A stretch of DNA of 64,000 bases from assembly GCF_024125445.1 (NCBI RefSeq), contig NZ_JAMXWM010000003.1, forward strand, positions 124,001 through 188,000. The letters run 5' to 3'. The position numbers and the translations under genes are program-made. Of the stretch, positions 1-10,018 are shown one piece after another. The DNA is from Sporolactobacillus shoreicorticis (lineage in GTDB: Bacteria > Bacillota > Bacilli > Bacillales > Sporolactobacillaceae). The stretch's first letter is position 1, and every line of letters begins with the position of its first letter. The notes below the pieces were generated by a model, which did not search any database, was not told where the DNA came from, and saw only the letters and a program-made list of their open reading frames with translations.

Positions 1-477
1 CAAATACGCCTCACTGCCCATGCTTTGATGAAAAGCTGTATCGAATACGACAACTTCAGGAACATCAGGAAGCACTTCTCGAAACGCACGTATGCCGACT
101 AAGTTTGCCGGGTTATGCAACGGCGCAAGATCGGACAATTCTTCAATTTTCTTAATCACATCATCGGTCACCAGCGCAGAATCATCAAATGTTTCTCCAC
201 CATGGACGACACGATGGCCGATTCCTTCAATTTCCTTTAAGGAGTGGACAATTTTCAATTCAGTAAGTCGCTCAAGCAAAATACGAACCGCCACTTCATG
301 ATCTGAAATCGAAGCGATCTCCTGTTTTTTTTCACCACGTACACTAATTGTAAAAATCGAATCCGACAAACCAATACGTTCAACAGAACCCTTGGTTACC
401 AAATGCTCAGCAGGCATATCAAGAAGTTGAAATTTCAATGATGAGCTGCCTGCGTTGATCGCGAGAATTAATGCCAT
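1..477 (-). CDS. ackA: Acetate kinase, N-terminal part (cut by window edge)
   Basis: AckA interconverts acetate plus ATP and acetyl phosphate plus ADP in the cytoplasm, the substrate-level phosphorylation step of acetate overflow. The 159 codons present begin at ATG 477 and read in frame to the window edge. The N-terminus has the family's nucleotide-fold start ([13 protein letters not shown]) followed by GHRVVHGGE, which carries the conserved substrate-binding Arg/His region, and FDTAFHQSM. The C-terminal half lies outside the window. ytxK is 23 bases upstream on the same strand, as in B. subtilis, so the two may be cotranscribed. Identification is secure from sequence and neighbourhood. Confidence 0.97.
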   Translation of the reverse strand, partial: MALILAINAGSSSLKFQLLDMPAEHLVTKGSVERIGLSDSIFTISVRGEKKQEIASISDHEVAVRILLERLTELKIVHSLKEIEGIGHRVVHGGETFDDSALVTDDVIKKIEELSDLAPLHNPANLVGIRAFREVLPDVPEVVVFDTAFHQSMGSEAYL

Positions 478-499
478 TGTTGATCACCCTCTCGTCTTC

Positions 500-1474
500 T
501 TAAACCGAACGGTGCAGAAACCAATGATCCAGCTGCTGCACGAATTTGCGCATCTTCACTTCATTTGAGAAATCAGGCATTTCTGCAAGAAGTGCTTGCT
601 TGGTCAGTGCCGCTTCTCCCGATTTCTTCTGCATCAAAAGGATGCTCTTTGCTTGATCTGCCTTAGTAAACAGAGAAGACGGAAGCTGGATCAACGCAAG
701 AATCGTTGCATTTCTTTGAAGAAAATCATGAAAAACGTGGTTGCGATCATCGGAAAAAAGATGATTTGGGACAAGTGAAAGAAAATATCCTTCCGTCTTC
801 AACCTGTTCAGTCCCTGCTCTATAAATAAAAAATGAGTCAGTGGCTTTTCAGCAACATCTTTTAATGTATAAACTTTTGCTGAGTCTTGATCAGGATAAA
901 TACCGACAGGAACATCGCAGACGACAACATCAACCGGATCGATCAGAATTGGTTTCAGCCCGTCTTGATGAAAGAGCTGTATTTCTTTTTGCTGCAGATT
1001 TGCATTTGCAGCCGCAAGACGGATTAACAATGGATCCGCATCGATGCCATAGGCTTTTATCTCATCGGTTTCCGACTGATTCAAAATACCGGTTAATAGA
1101 TTTGCCGTTCCAACCGCAGGATCAAGTATCGAGAACGGCCTTTTTCCTTCAAGCATGGTAATCATGTGACCGATTAAAAGTACTAAAGTATCCGGAGTCA
1201 ACTCATGATTCGGCTGCGGCGAGGCTTTCATTCCCTTTAGAATGGCAAGCTGCAGGGCACGCCTGACATCTTCAGCAGTCATTGTTTGGCTGTAATAACG
1301 ATCATAAAGAGGTTTTAGCTTATCCGCCAGTTTATCATCATGGATCGCGTCTTGAGCCAATCCCTCAGCAGCTTCACATAAACCGGTTAAATAATCCGTT
1401 TGTTTATTTTTCTTAATAAAAAGTGCTGCTTGATCGTATACTGAAAAGAGTTCACTTACTATCGTTGTCTGCAA
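500..1474 (-). CDS. ytxK: YtxK-type class I SAM-dependent methyltransferase
   Basis: A 324-residue protein related to N6-adenine DNA methylases but of unproven substrate. The SAM-binding motif is visible as ILDPAVGTANLL, followed by an acidic YGIDADP loop. Where DNA methylases carry NPPY/DPPY this protein has DVPVG, which is typical of YtxK orthologues and argues that it may not methylate adenine in DNA. I choose the TTG at 1474 because a GGGGG Shine-Dalgarno stretch lies 8 bases before it; the open frame extends slightly further upstream, but through the ribosome-binding site. It directly precedes ackA. In B. subtilis tpx lies next to ytxK; it is missing here. Confidence 0.88.
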   Translation of the reverse strand: MQTTIVSELFSVYDQAALFIKKNKQTDYLTGLCEAAEGLAQDAIHDDKLADKLKPLYDRYYSQTMTAEDVRRALQLAILKGMKASPQPNHELTPDTLVLLIGHMITMLEGKRPFSILDPAVGTANLLTGILNQSETDEIKAYGIDADPLLIRLAAANANLQQKEIQLFHQDGLKPILIDPVDVVVCDVPVGIYPDQDSAKVYTLKDVAEKPLTHFLFIEQGLNRLKTEGYFLSLVPNHLFSDDRNHVFHDFLQRNATILALIQLPSSLFTKADQAKSILLMQKKSGEAALTKQALLAEMPDFSNEVKMRKFVQQLDHWFLHRSV

Positions 1475-1491
1475 AATGATATCCCCCAAGT

Positions 1492-1505
1492 ATAAAGCGC
1501 TTACA
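1492..1505 (-). promoter_or_regulatory. Candidate cre site (CcpA operator) before ytxK-ackA
   Basis: On the minus strand this reads TGTAAGCGCTTTAT, which agrees with 13 of 14 positions of the cre consensus TGWAARCGYTWNCW. A TATAAT -10-like hexamer lies just upstream at 1512-1517, with a poor -35. If that is the promoter, the operator covers the transcription start, a position where CcpA would repress. B. subtilis ackA is instead activated from an upstream cre, so the role here is open. ccpA itself is at 37952-38950. Confidence 0.5.
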
Positions 1506-1520
1506 ATGTATATTATACAG

Positions 1521-1706
1521 CTAAGCTGAAAAGATTACCCGCTTAATTCCTGAATTCGTCATATATATTTGACCATAAAATGGCGAGTACTGACTGGTTT
1601 GATAGAGATTATGTATCTTTTTTAACAAAAGGTTGCCCATATTAATTAATGTAAATACCTGAGACATCCATCCCTGCTCATCTTTCATTCGTCTTCTTCC
1701 AGTCAT
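1521..1706 (-). CDS. Possible small basic protein, unknown
   Basis: An open frame of 61 codons from ATG 1706, preceded at 10 bases by AGGAG, ending just upstream of the ytxK promoter region. The product is basic and Tyr/Gln-rich in the middle, with no signal peptide, membrane segment or motif I recognise. A GTG start 12 bases earlier is also open but would lie too close to the AGGAG. The good ribosome-binding site is the only positive evidence; it could be a chance frame in a short intergenic gap. Confidence 0.3.
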   Translation of the reverse strand: MTGRRRMKDEQGWMSQVFTLINMGNLLLKKIHNLYQTSQYSPFYGQIYMTNSGIKRVIFSA

Positions 1707-1935
1707 GATCACGCTCACTCCTATATTTACTATAGACTAAAAACGGATACAGGGCAATTGTCACACAACAGTGATACGTTCATGAACAATCGTCACTATT
1801 TACGTAAATGCTGATCCATCTGTTTCAATCAGACGAAAAATATTTTCATATCTCTCATATTATAAGTGCTTCTTTTTCCACTGAGTCTATCTATTTTGAA
1901 ACGCAAAGAATTTTCATTAAAATTTTTTACGCACG

Positions 1936-1968
1936 AAAAAAACAGAATGACAGCCCATGATCATTCTG
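1936..1968 (-). terminator. Rho-independent terminator after ytfJ
   Basis: Minus strand: an 8-bp perfect stem CAGAATGA/TCATTCTG with a 10-base loop, followed by seven T residues. It lies 22 bases downstream of the ytfJ stop codon. Confidence 0.85.
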
Positions 1969-1989
1969 CATCAGAAAAAGCTATTCGTG

Positions 1990-2451
1990 TTAAACATCAT
2001 CGTCCTGCCAATCATTTCTGCGTCTCTTTCGTTTCGAAGCGCCAGTTCCGCCATTCTTTTCAATAACCTCTTTAATCTTTTCAATCGTTTGCGGAGCAAG
2101 ATCAATTAATCGTTCATATAAATGAGTTGTGTTGTCCAAATGAATGGTCTTGACACCCTCGCGCCCGATAATCAGGAAGGCGATCGGTGTAATGGAAACG
2201 CCGCCGCCCGTACCGCCGCCAAACGGCAAATAGGCTTCGGTATCTTCGGTTAAATCCTCATCCTGATTTTCATTTTTTGTTGTAAACTCGCTGCCGCCGG
2301 CAACAAAACCAAACCCTACTTTTGACAAAGTAATAATGGTATGCCCATCTTCGGTTTCAATTGGATCTCCGACAATTGTGCCGACATCTACCATGGCCTG
2401 CAGGCTTTCAAGCGCGGTCTTCATCAAACCCTGTATCGGATGATCTGCCAT
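1990..2451 (-). CDS. ytfJ: Sporulation protein YtfJ (GerW family)
   Basis: A 153-residue protein of the GerW/YtfJ family, made in the forespore in B. subtilis and linked to spore germination; its biochemical role is unknown. Visible features are the N-terminal HPIQGLMKTALESLQ stretch, a Gly-rich core (FGGGTGGGVSITPIAFLI) typical of the family, and a basic C-terminal tail with a run of Lys/Arg. Length matches B. subtilis YtfJ (about 151). The start codon lies 4 bases after the ytfI stop, so the two genes form a translationally close pair. Supports a spore-forming host. Confidence 0.93.
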   Translation of the reverse strand: MADHPIQGLMKTALESLQAMVDVGTIVGDPIETEDGHTIITLSKVGFGFVAGGSEFTTKNENQDEDLTEDTEAYLPFGGGTGGGVSITPIAFLIIGREGVKTIHLDNTTHLYERLIDLAPQTIEKIKEVIEKNGGTGASKRKRRRNDWQDDDV

Positions 2452-2455
2452 ATGT

Positions 2456-3046
2456 TTAACCTTCTTTCCACTGGCCTCTGATTTTCTTGATCATAGCTAT
2501 AGCGTCTCCGATCTTCACTTGAAACATGCATGAAAGATTTGAATTCAGCGTTTTTCTTTGAAAAGCCGGTACAACATTAATTCTCGGATGGTCACTGCAA
2601 AATTGTGCGATCCATGGCAAAATTGATGCCTTAATGGACCAAATGATACCGCTGAGCAAAGCCGTTTCCGCTGCATCACCGGTACCGCAGGTCGTCACCC
2701 AAACTACATGTTTAACAATTACATGCTCGTCAAGTTTCCATGCGCGCAGCAAATCAAGGCTTTGATCCATCTGTTTCTGCCATAATTTCGGATTAATTTT
2801 TTGACGGTTGCGTGCATCTTTGTTATCTACCGTCGCTCCTGTGCTCTTCTTTACCGGTTCTGTTTGCTTACCTGATTTAATTGTCCAAATGTGTTTTCCC
2901 CACAAATAAAATTCTGTATTCCATTGCAGCCGGCGCATACTGATCAGGAATTTGACATGGATTGTGAGTGTACTTCTCATAATGATAAAAAAAACGAGCA
3001 CCAAGAGACTCACAAACACTGCCGAAAAAATGATAAGCAGGCGCAC
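2456..3046 (-). CDS. ytfI: DUF2953 family membrane-anchored protein YtfI
   Basis: A 196-residue protein starting at GTG 3046, with AAGGAG 8 bases upstream. The first 25 residues form a single hydrophobic segment (LLIIFSAVFVSLLVLVFFII), so the protein is probably anchored with the rest on one side of the membrane. The remainder matches the DUF2953 pattern seen beside ytfJ in spore-formers, including the central VWVTTCGTGDAAETALLSGIIW region. Function is unknown; pairing with ytfJ suggests a spore role. Confidence 0.85.
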   Translation of the reverse strand: MRLLIIFSAVFVSLLVLVFFIIMRSTLTIHVKFLISMRRLQWNTEFYLWGKHIWTIKSGKQTEPVKKSTGATVDNKDARNRQKINPKLWQKQMDQSLDLLRAWKLDEHVIVKHVVWVTTCGTGDAAETALLSGIIWSIKASILPWIAQFCSDHPRINVVPAFQRKTLNSNLSCMFQVKIGDAIAMIKKIRGQWKEG

Positions 3047-3210
3047 CGCAAACGCTCCTTTTTCATGCTTTTGTAGATAGTATCCGGCAAATCAACCCAA
3101 AACATGTAAAAAGATCTTAGTTTGGATAAATCTTATCGCAGATCAAACCGTAGCTTTTCTTATACGAGGCACCTACTTATTTCTTATCCCTTTTATAATT
3201 CCTTTTTGTA

Positions 3211-3237
3211 AAAAACCCGAGAGGTCATCCTCCCGGG
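3211..3237 (-). terminator. Terminator of the his operon
   Basis: Minus strand: stem CCCGGGAGG/CCTCTCGGG with a 4-base loop, followed by TTTTTT. It begins 13 bases after the hisIE stop and ends the nine-gene histidine transcript. Confidence 0.88.
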
Positions 3238-3249
3238 CAGAAAAAATAG

Positions 3250-3921
3250 TTAGTCAATATCTTTTGCTTTCTCACGCTGGAATTCGCTCTTGTCGCGGTG
3301 CCGCTTTTCCAGAACGCGCAGTACGCGGTCAAATCCGACCTTTTGTTCGCGCAGCATCACTAAGGTGTGATAGATGACATCGGACACTTCCCATTCCAAT
3401 TCGGCGACCGATCGGTTTTTCGCAGCAATGATGACTTCCGATGTCTCTTCTCCTATTTTCTTAAGGATCTTGTCAATTCCTTCGTTGAACAAGTACGTCG
3501 TATACGTACCTTCTGGACGTTCTGTTTCACGCTCGGCAATAACATGCTCCAATTCGGAAAGAATCTCAAAGCGGTCGGCTCCGGCTGCAACAGCTTCCTG
3601 CTTATCACTCTTTTCCGGGACGAAGCAGCTGTATTTTCCTGTATGGCACGCCGGACCGGCAGGGTTTACTTTGACAAGTAACGCATCAGCATCGCAATCC
3701 ACCGACCAGTCAACAATTTTCTGCGTATTGCCTGATGTCGCACCTTTGTGCCACAGTTCCTGGCGTTCGCGGCTGAAGAACCACGTCTCGCCGCTTTCCT
3801 GTGATTTTGCAATCGATTCCTTGTTCATATAAGCCATCATCAGGATTTCTTTGCTTTGAGCATCCTGAACAATTGCAGGAATAAGTCCGTTATGATCAAA
3901 TTTCAGTGTTTCGATATTCAT
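3250..3921 (-). CDS. hisIE: Bifunctional phosphoribosyl-AMP cyclohydrolase / phosphoribosyl-ATP pyrophosphatase
   Basis: Carries out steps 2 and 3 of histidine biosynthesis. The N-terminal HisI domain (about 1-110) has [12 protein letters not shown], a [19 protein letters not shown] stretch and the metal-binding DCDADALL plus PACHTG Cys/His ligands. The C-terminal HisE domain (about 120-215) has the [12 protein letters not shown] helix with its acidic metal-binding residues. At 223 residues it has the usual fused length. The ATG overlaps the hisF stop as ATGA, giving translational coupling. Last gene of the operon. Confidence 0.97.
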   Translation of the reverse strand: MNIETLKFDHNGLIPAIVQDAQSKEILMMAYMNKESIAKSQESGETWFFSRERQELWHKGATSGNTQKIVDWSVDCDADALLVKVNPAGPACHTGKYSCFVPEKSDKQEAVAAGADRFEILSELEHVIAERETERPEGTYTTYLFNEGIDKILKKIGEETSEVIIAAKNRSVAELEWEVSDVIYHTLVMLREQKVGFDRVLRVLEKRHRDKSEFQREKAKDID

Positions 3922-4676
3922 CGAATGGCCACTCCTTTTTGTTTTAAAAACTTCTTTACACTCGCTACCGATGTTTCTTTATAGTGAAAAATCGAAGCAG
4001 CAAGCGCGGCATCCGCTTTGCCTTCTTCAAATGCATCAAGAAAATCGGACGCTTTCCCGGCGCCTCCGGAAGCGATGACCGGAACGTCAACCGCTTCGCT
4101 GATTTTCCTCGTCAGATTCAGTTCAAATCCATTCTTTTCACCATCTTGATCCATACTTGTCAGCAAGATTTCTCCTGCGCCGAGATCAACCGCCTTCTTC
4201 GCCCACACAACAGCGTCAAGCGGTGTTTCTTTTTGTCCGCCATGAGTATAAACCTTATATGTACCGGTTTCCGAATTCAGCCGTGCATCAATCGCGCACA
4301 CAATACACTGATTACCGAAAAAATTGGCACCTTCAGTGATCAATTCAGGATTCGCTACGGCTGAGCTGTTCAAGGATACCTTATCGGCGCCTGCGCGCAG
4401 CAGGGTTTTAATATTCTCCAATGAACGGATGCCGCCTCCGACCGTGAACGGAATGTTGAGTTTGGCCGCAACCTGCTTCACGACTTCGACCATCGTGTTT
4501 CGTCCTTCATTCGATGCCGATATATCAAGAAAAACAAGTTCATCCGCGCCTTCATGATTGTAGAACATGGCAAGTTCCACAGGATCGCCCGCATCACGCA
4601 ATTGCACAAATTGTTTTCCTTTGACCACACGGCCGTCTTTCACGTCCAAACACGGTATGATTCGTTTTGCGAGCAT
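3918..4676 (-). CDS. hisF: Imidazole glycerol phosphate synthase, cyclase subunit
   Basis: HisF is the (beta/alpha)8-barrel half of the HisFH glutamine amidotransferase. It uses ammonia delivered by HisH to turn PRFAR into IGP and AICAR. The catalytic aspartates are visible in [15 protein letters not shown] near the N-terminus and in LTSMDQDG around residue 175. The two phosphate-binding loops are present as FTVGGGIRS and VIASGGAG. Length (252) is standard. Its ATG overlaps the hisA stop as TGATG. Confidence 0.98.
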   Translation of the reverse strand: MLAKRIIPCLDVKDGRVVKGKQFVQLRDAGDPVELAMFYNHEGADELVFLDISASNEGRNTMVEVVKQVAAKLNIPFTVGGGIRSLENIKTLLRAGADKVSLNSSAVANPELITEGANFFGNQCIVCAIDARLNSETGTYKVYTHGGQKETPLDAVVWAKKAVDLGAGEILLTSMDQDGEKNGFELNLTRKISEAVDVPVIASGGAGKASDFLDAFEEGKADAALAASIFHYKETSVASVKKFLKQKGVAIR

Positions 4677-5398
4677 CAGAGCTTCACCGCCTTGATCACA
4701 TCGCTGAGCGCGATCTGGTTCGTATAGAGCGCTTTGCCGATAATCGCGCCGCTTACTCGGCGATTACCAATCATCTCCGTGATTTCCTCAAGTGTCGTCA
4801 CGCCCCCCGAGACAACAACAGGCTTGCCGATTTCGTCGGCAAGCTGTTCGGCGGCCACAACATTAGCGCCTTGAAGCGCGCCGTCTCTTGAGATATCCGT
4901 ATAGATGAACTGCCGGGCACCCTCCTGAATCAATCGTTTGGCGAGATCGGCAGCACTCAAATCAGAGACCTCAAGCCAGCCCCGAACCGCTACCTTGCCG
5001 TTCTTCACATCCAGTCCAATAGCGACAGCTTCTGGATAGCAGCTTAACGCTAATTTACAAAATTCCGGATCACTGATTGCCGAACTGCCCAAAATCACAC
5101 GTTTAACCCCTTGATTTAAATAGTTTTCCACTGTTTCAATCGAACGGATGCCGCCTCCGACCTCGATGTTGATCGGCACCTCTGCAGCCATTTGTGTAAT
5201 TAAATCATGATTGACCGGGCTTCCTGCTTTCGCTCCGTCAAGATCGACGACATGAAGCCATTCAGCTCCTTGCTCGAAAAAGGAACGCGCAATAGCGACG
5301 GGATCGTCACCATAAATCGTGGATTGATCATAATCTCCTTGAAACAGCCGCACACATTTGCTGTCAATTAAATCAATCGCAGGATAGATTGTGAACAT
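4676..5398 (-). CDS. hisA: ProFAR isomerase
   Basis: HisA catalyses the Amadori rearrangement of ProFAR to PRFAR, the fourth step of histidine synthesis. The N-terminal catalytic Asp sits in [14 protein letters not shown], the second in IYTDISRDG, and the paired phosphate sites appear as IEVGGGIRS and VVVSGGV. A longer frame is open, but I start at ATG 5398: it overlaps the hisH stop as TGATG and has AGGAG 6-7 bases upstream, and [10 protein letters not shown] is the normal family N-terminus. This gives 240 residues. It is a paralogue of hisF, the next gene. Confidence 0.97.
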   Translation of the reverse strand: MFTIYPAIDLIDSKCVRLFQGDYDQSTIYGDDPVAIARSFFEQGAEWLHVVDLDGAKAGSPVNHDLITQMAAEVPINIEVGGGIRSIETVENYLNQGVKRVILGSSAISDPEFCKLALSCYPEAVAIGLDVKNGKVAVRGWLEVSDLSAADLAKRLIQEGARQFIYTDISRDGALQGANVVAAEQLADEIGKPVVVSGGVTTLEEITEMIGNRRVSGAIIGKALYTNQIALSDVIKAVKL

Positions 5399-6057
5399 CA
5401 GCACTTCTCCTCTCCGCATGAACATGAATCATCTATTTGGGACACCAGCCGCAAGTAATTTTTTAGCAAGGCTTGACCGAACACACCACTTTTTTCCGGG
5501 TGGAACTGAGTACCAAATACGAGGCCTTTGCCGACGATGGCAGGTACATGACCATAGTAATCTGCGACAGCAATCAGCGTATTGCTGTTTTTCAGGTCTG
5601 CATAGTAAGAATGAACAAAATACGCATAATTTGGTTCCAGCCCCTGAATCAAGGCAGACTGGGAATTGACAAAAGTCAATGTGTTCCAACCCATATGAGG
5701 CACTTTATAGCGAACGCCTTCATTCGTTACACCTGGAAAACGAAAGATGCGGCCGGGAATCAGGCCGAGCCCCTTTGTCAGAACACCTTCTTCACTCTCA
5801 TCAAACAGGAGCTGCATACCGAGACAAATGCCAAGCAGCGGTTTTGTTTGTGCACAACGACTTAAATAGTCACTCAAATGCTTCTCTTTAAGCAAGCCCA
5901 TGGCATCCTTAAAAGCGCCGACCCCCGGCAAAATCAATCCATCGGTTGTGTCCAGTTCGCCAGGGTCATCACTGATAATATAGGATTGTTCAAGCCTTTT
6001 CAATGCTTGACTGAGACTGTACAGGTTGCCCATGCCATAATCTACAATTCCGATCAT
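5398..6057 (-). CDS. hisH: Imidazole glycerol phosphate synthase, glutaminase subunit
   Basis: A class I glutamine amidotransferase that supplies ammonia to HisF. Residues 1-10 read [10 protein letters not shown] as in the family. The nucleophile Cys is in [12 protein letters not shown], the oxyanion strand is LILPGVGAF, and the catalytic His-x-Glu appears as [10 protein letters not shown]. The C-terminus has an unusual short Cys/Glu tail (SCSCGEEKC) beyond the catalytic domain, whose coding sequence includes the ribosome-binding site of hisA. Overlaps hisB by 4 bases. Confidence 0.97.
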   Translation of the reverse strand: MIGIVDYGMGNLYSLSQALKRLEQSYIISDDPGELDTTDGLILPGVGAFKDAMGLLKEKHLSDYLSRCAQTKPLLGICLGMQLLFDESEEGVLTKGLGLIPGRIFRFPGVTNEGVRYKVPHMGWNTLTFVNSQSALIQGLEPNYAYFVHSYYADLKNSNTLIAVADYYGHVPAIVGKGLVFGTQFHPEKSGVFGQALLKNYLRLVSQIDDSCSCGEEKC

Positions 6058-6647
6058 CCCAGTGTTCCTTTCGTCGACAGAACCCCTTGAATTCTTGGAT
6101 TTTGAACAGTCGCTGCGTCAAGGGCGCGACCGAGTGCCTTGAATACCGATTCAATCATATGGTGGGTATTTTCTCCATAACGAATGGTCACATGAAGATT
6201 CATCTGAGCCTCGATACATAATTTGTCAAGAAATTCCTTTACAAGCTCTGTATCGAATGTTCCGACCCTCTGTGAAGGAAGTTCCCCGTTAAAAACAAAA
6301 TAAGGTCTCCCGCTTAAATCAATAGCGACCTCCGACAGTGCCTCATCCATCGGAACAACCGCATAGCCGTAGCGATTGATGCCCTTTTTATCACCAACGG
6401 CCTCACGGATCGCTTTACCGAGACAAATCCCGATATCTTCGGTCGTATGATGATCATCGACCTCAGTATCGCCTTGTGCATCCACATCAAGTGAGAACAA
6501 CCCATGCTTGGTAAACAACGTAAGCATATGAGTCAGAAAAGGCACACCTGTCTCAAGATGTGATTCGCCATTTCCGTCAATGGAAAATTTTAACTTAATT
6601 TGTGTCTCAAAAGTATCACGTTCCACGTAGCCCGTCCTTTTATCCAT
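6054..6647 (-). CDS. hisB: Imidazoleglycerol-phosphate dehydratase
   Basis: Dehydrates IGP to imidazole-acetol phosphate (step 6). This is the monofunctional 197-residue type found in Firmicutes, without the histidinol phosphatase domain of enterics. The Mn-binding motifs are [11 protein letters not shown] around residue 65-75 and the second inverted-type motif [16 protein letters not shown] near residue 160. The phosphatase step must be supplied elsewhere: the PHP-type hisJ that lies near ezrA in B. subtilis is not in this window. Overlaps hisD by 8 bases. Confidence 0.98.
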   Translation of the reverse strand: MDKRTGYVERDTFETQIKLKFSIDGNGESHLETGVPFLTHMLTLFTKHGLFSLDVDAQGDTEVDDHHTTEDIGICLGKAIREAVGDKKGINRYGYAVVPMDEALSEVAIDLSGRPYFVFNGELPSQRVGTFDTELVKEFLDKLCIEAQMNLHVTIRYGENTHHMIESVFKALGRALDAATVQNPRIQGVLSTKGTLG

Positions 6648-7923
6648 GAATCACCGCACCTTTCATTCTTTTTTCTACTGCACGTGCGTGCCCTTCCAGC
6701 CCCTCAAAACGGGCAAATGCAGCAATTGCCTGTCCGTTCGCTTGAAGTGCCTCATCGCTGTATTCAATAATACTTGAATGTTTGATAAAGCTTTCGACGC
6801 CAAGAGGACTGGCATAGCGTGCCGAACCATTGGTCGGAATGATATGATTCGGACCCGCGAAATAATCACCGACCGGTTCCGAGCTGTACTTGCCCAAGAA
6901 AATAGCTCCTGCATTATGGATCAAATCAAAAATTTCATGCGGATCACGCGTTGCAAGCTCCAGATGTTCTGGTGCGATCCTGTTAATGACTGCCGCAGCT
7001 TCGTGACCATCTGCTGCCAAAATGATTTTTCCCTGTTTATATACCGAAGCGGAGGCAATCTCAACCCGGGGCAACTCTTGAAGCTGTTTTTCAACTTCTT
7101 TTTCTACCTTAATTCCAAACGCTTCGGAAGTTGTCACAAGTATCGGCATAGAGAGCCGGTCGTGTTCAGCCTGAGATAAGAGATCCGCCGCAATCCATGA
7201 AGCATCGGCCGTCTCATCCGCCACAACAGCAATTTCACTTGGACCTGCAAGGCTGTCGATCGCGACATCACCGAATACATGTTTTTTCGCAAGCATGACA
7301 TAGAGATTGCCGGGTCCGACAATCTTGTCCACAGGTTTTATGGACTCTGTTCCGTAAGCCAGTGCCGCAATGGCTTGTGCGCCGCCGACCTGATCGATTT
7401 CATGAACACCGATCTCCAGTGCCGCAGCTAGTACGCCGTCTGCAATCCACCCGTTTTTTTGCGGGGGAGAAACAAGCACAACGCGTTTGACCCCTGCCAC
7501 AAGTGCGGGGATAGCGCCCATAAGAACCGATGACGGATAGCAAGCTGTGCCACCCGGGACATAGACGCCGACTGAGTCTAGTGCGGTTACTTTTTGACCA
7601 AGCACAACTCCCTCTTTTACAGTCTCTGTCCAAGACTTCGGTACTTGTTTTTCGTGAAAGGCACGGATGTTGCTTGCGGCTTGTTTGATTGCTTTTAACA
7701 CCTGTTCCGGAACGCGGGATGCGGCTTCATGCATCGCTTCCTCAGTCACACGAATGGAATCAAGGTCAATGCCGTCAAATTGCTTCGTGTAGTTCTTCAA
7801 CGCTTCGTCTCCATCAGATTTTACTGCTGCAATGATGGACGCAACCGACTTTTGTGCCTCTTCCTTAGCCTCTACTTTTCTTTTGTTTAAGAAATCCAGA
7901 TTTCCATCCTTAATCCATTCCAA
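6640..7923 (-). CDS. hisD: Histidinol dehydrogenase
   Basis: Oxidises histidinol to histidine in two NAD-dependent steps with a bound Zn. Family landmarks are visible in order: [21 protein letters not shown], the [19 protein letters not shown] stretch, [19 protein letters not shown] (zinc ligands) and APEHLEL with the catalytic Glu-His. The full length is 427 residues, the usual size. It overlaps hisG by 14 bases at its start, consistent with coupling inside the operon. Confidence 0.98.
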   Translation of the reverse strand: MEWIKDGNLDFLNKRKVEAKEEAQKSVASIIAAVKSDGDEALKNYTKQFDGIDLDSIRVTEEAMHEAASRVPEQVLKAIKQAASNIRAFHEKQVPKSWTETVKEGVVLGQKVTALDSVGVYVPGGTACYPSSVLMGAIPALVAGVKRVVLVSPPQKNGWIADGVLAAALEIGVHEIDQVGGAQAIAALAYGTESIKPVDKIVGPGNLYVMLAKKHVFGDVAIDSLAGPSEIAVVADETADASWIAADLLSQAEHDRLSMPILVTTSEAFGIKVEKEVEKQLQELPRVEIASASVYKQGKIILAADGHEAAAVINRIAPEHLELATRDPHEIFDLIHNAGAIFLGKYSSEPVGDYFAGPNHIIPTNGSARYASPLGVESFIKHSSIIEYSDEALQANGQAIAAFARFEGLEGHARAVEKRMKGAVIHG

Positions 7924-8560
7924 TCTTGGTCCCCTCCGTTGCTCTGATCATTTTTTCAACAATTTGATCGATCAGTGTTTTTTTCAAACGATAGCTGACC
8001 GGATTGACAATCAGTCTTGAACTGATATCGAGGAGCCGGTTATACTCTACAAGTCCGTTTTCCTTCAGCGTCTGCCCTGTAGAAACGATATCGACAATGG
8101 CATCGGCAAGGCCCACAATAGGAGCCAGTTCAATAGAACCATTCAAGGCGATCAAATCCACCTGTTCTCCGCGTCTGCGATAAAAATCGGAGGCAATATT
8201 CGGATATTTTGTCGCGATCTTAAGAAATGGATTATGATTTTGATGAGCCGGAAGTCCGGCAACCGCCATATGGCATTTGCTGATTCCCAAATCGACCATT
8301 TCATAAACATCTCTTCCACTCTCAAGCAGTACGTCTTTCCCGGAAATACCAAGATCTGCTGCCCCATATTCAACATAAGTCGGCACATCAACAGGCTTTG
8401 CGAGAATAAAACGAAACGGCTCGGATTCCAGATCAAGAATCAGCTTCCTTGTTGTTTCAAACGTATCCGGCAGCTGAAATCCGGCATTTCTTAAGAGACG
8501 GCATGCATCACCGAAAATTCTTCCTTTAGGCATCGCTATCGTTATTACTGATTGATTCAT
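7910..8560 (-). CDS. hisG: ATP phosphoribosyltransferase, short catalytic subunit
   Basis: Commits PRPP and ATP to histidine synthesis. At 216 residues this is the short HisG form, which lacks the C-terminal regulatory domain and works only in complex with HisZ, encoded just upstream. The N-terminus [11 protein letters not shown], the [12 protein letters not shown] region and the PRPP-binding [11 protein letters not shown] loop are all recognisable. ATG 8560 overlaps the hisZ stop as ATGA. Confidence 0.97.
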   Translation of the reverse strand: MNQSVITIAMPKGRIFGDACRLLRNAGFQLPDTFETTRKLILDLESEPFRFILAKPVDVPTYVEYGAADLGISGKDVLLESGRDVYEMVDLGISKCHMAVAGLPAHQNHNPFLKIATKYPNIASDFYRRRGEQVDLIALNGSIELAPIVGLADAIVDIVSTGQTLKENGLVEYNRLLDISSRLIVNPVSYRLKKTLIDQIVEKMIRATEGTKIGMD

Positions 8561-9753
8561 TCTCCTGTCTCCGTTCTATCCAAAAAATAGTTAACCGTTT
8601 CAAACTGCTGTTCGAATTGATCCGGGTTGTCAATCCCATCGGCATGCTGCAGAACAACGGCGCGGCCTTTTTCTCTTTCCTCAGCAGCAAATCGCATCGC
8701 AGTTCCTGCATTTTCGCGATTATAGATGACTGCACTTTTGCGTTTGGCTCTTTTATCTTCAGGAATTTTAATAGCACTCATCAGCCTGTCAAGCCGAATT
8801 CCAAATCCGGTGGCGGGGCATGGACGATTAAATTTTGCAAGCAGGTCATCATATCTTCCTCCACTCGCAACCGGGAAGCCGAGATTGCCGCCAAACCCTT
8901 GGAAAACGAATCCGGTGTAATAACTTAAATGAGGGACAAGTGTGATATCTAAATCAATCCGTGATTCCAAATGATCCAGTTTAAGTAAATGAATCAATTC
9001 TAAAATATTCCGATAATAGGAATGTACCGGCGTCGCGGAGCCCGATACCAGGGTCTCAATGTAGGCCAATGTTTCTTCATTATTCATTCTTCGGGAATCA
9101 ACGAATGTATTCAGCCGTTTTGACGCATTATCCGGCAAATTCAATGATGCGACATATTCATGAAAACCAACATCGTTTTTATTGTACAGCAGATTCCGCA
9201 GCCGTTTTACAATTTCTTTATCTTTAACAAGATCATAGAAAAAGGCATTCACAAAGCCGACATGACCGACGGCGAGTCTCACCGATGCGAGTCCGCTTTT
9301 TTCAAGAAGGCTCATCATTAATGAAATCACTTCAACATCCGCATAGGGGGTTGCGTCGCCAATAAGCTCTGCTCCCGTCTGTTCGAATTCGCTTGGATGG
9401 CCGCCCTCCTTGCGCTGGCTCCGATAAAGGTCGGCCGTATACGCCAGACGAAGGGGAAGAGGTGCATCCCTTAAGCTGGATGCTGCTATTCTGGCAATCG
9501 GCGTTGTCATATCGGGACGTAAAACCACAGGATGCCCCTCAGCGTCTAGAAATTTAAACAGACGATTGTCAGCAATCGCTGATGCCCGACCAATCGTTTC
9601 CGCATATTCCAAAGCAGGAGTCTTAATAAAATCGTAACCCCAGCGCTGCAGCTCACGCTGAAAAATGAGCTCTAATCGTGAAATTTCCTGTTGTGCTCGC
9701 GGTAGTGTATCTCTCAGCCCGAGCGGTTTTTCAAACATATAGGGTTGTGACAT
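8557..9753 (-). CDS. hisZ: ATP phosphoribosyltransferase regulatory subunit
   Basis: HisZ is a catalytically inactive histidyl-tRNA synthetase paralogue that activates short HisG and mediates feedback inhibition by histidine. Class II synthetase motifs are recognisable in the first 330 residues ([30 protein letters not shown]), and the tRNA anticodon-binding domain of true HisRS is largely replaced. I start at ATG 9753 because GAGGAAG lies 9 bases upstream; a further ATG at 9780 has no convincing ribosome-binding site. First gene of the operon. Confidence 0.94.
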   Translation of the reverse strand: MSQPYMFEKPLGLRDTLPRAQQEISRLELIFQRELQRWGYDFIKTPALEYAETIGRASAIADNRLFKFLDAEGHPVVLRPDMTTPIARIAASSLRDAPLPLRLAYTADLYRSQRKEGGHPSEFEQTGAELIGDATPYADVEVISLMMSLLEKSGLASVRLAVGHVGFVNAFFYDLVKDKEIVKRLRNLLYNKNDVGFHEYVASLNLPDNASKRLNTFVDSRRMNNEETLAYIETLVSGSATPVHSYYRNILELIHLLKLDHLESRIDLDITLVPHLSYYTGFVFQGFGGNLGFPVASGGRYDDLLAKFNRPCPATGFGIRLDRLMSAIKIPEDKRAKRKSAVIYNRENAGTAMRFAAEEREKGRAVVLQHADGIDNPDQFEQQFETVNYFLDRTETGE

Positions 9754-9811
9754 CAGTCGTTTCTTCCTCTCAAGGTTCATTCTCTTTATTTAATTATGTA
9801 TGAAATGGATT

Positions 9812-9846
9812 AGAAAACTTGCATTCGCCAAGCCTCTGGCGAATGC
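9812..9846 (-). terminator. Leader terminator (attenuator candidate) of his operon
   Basis: Minus strand: a perfect 10-bp stem GCATTCGCCA/TGGCGAATGC with a 6-base loop, followed by AAGTTTTCT. It lies inside the leader, between the promoter at 10019-10047 and the hisZ start at 9753, so transcription must read through it to express the operon. The tail is not a pure T-run. No T-box consensus is present upstream of it, so what would relieve termination is unknown. Confidence 0.6.
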
Positions 9847-9854
9847 AAAGGATT

Positions 9855-9904
9855 CGTTGCGACAGCCGTGGAAGGTCTGGTGCCCGGTAGGCCGCAGGAA
9901 GCGG
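9855..9904 (-). repeat. Partial copy of dispersed intergenic repeat
   Basis: On the minus strand this stretch contains GCTTCCTGCGG, then a diverged segment, then a CCACGGCTGTCGCAAC-like end. The same order of blocks occurs on the plus strand at about 23350-23400 (GCTTCCTGCGG ... CCATGACCGTCACAAC). It looks like the 3' part of the longer element there. It lies in the his leader. Confidence 0.4.
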
Positions 9905-10018
9905 CGTTCTGCCGGACCGCTTAAACTATAATCCTTAAAATTATAAACGATCTTATCGTATAAAAAAAGAAACCTTCAATCGCTTCATCTCATTAGCACA
10001 GTAAAGTATGTAATGTGT

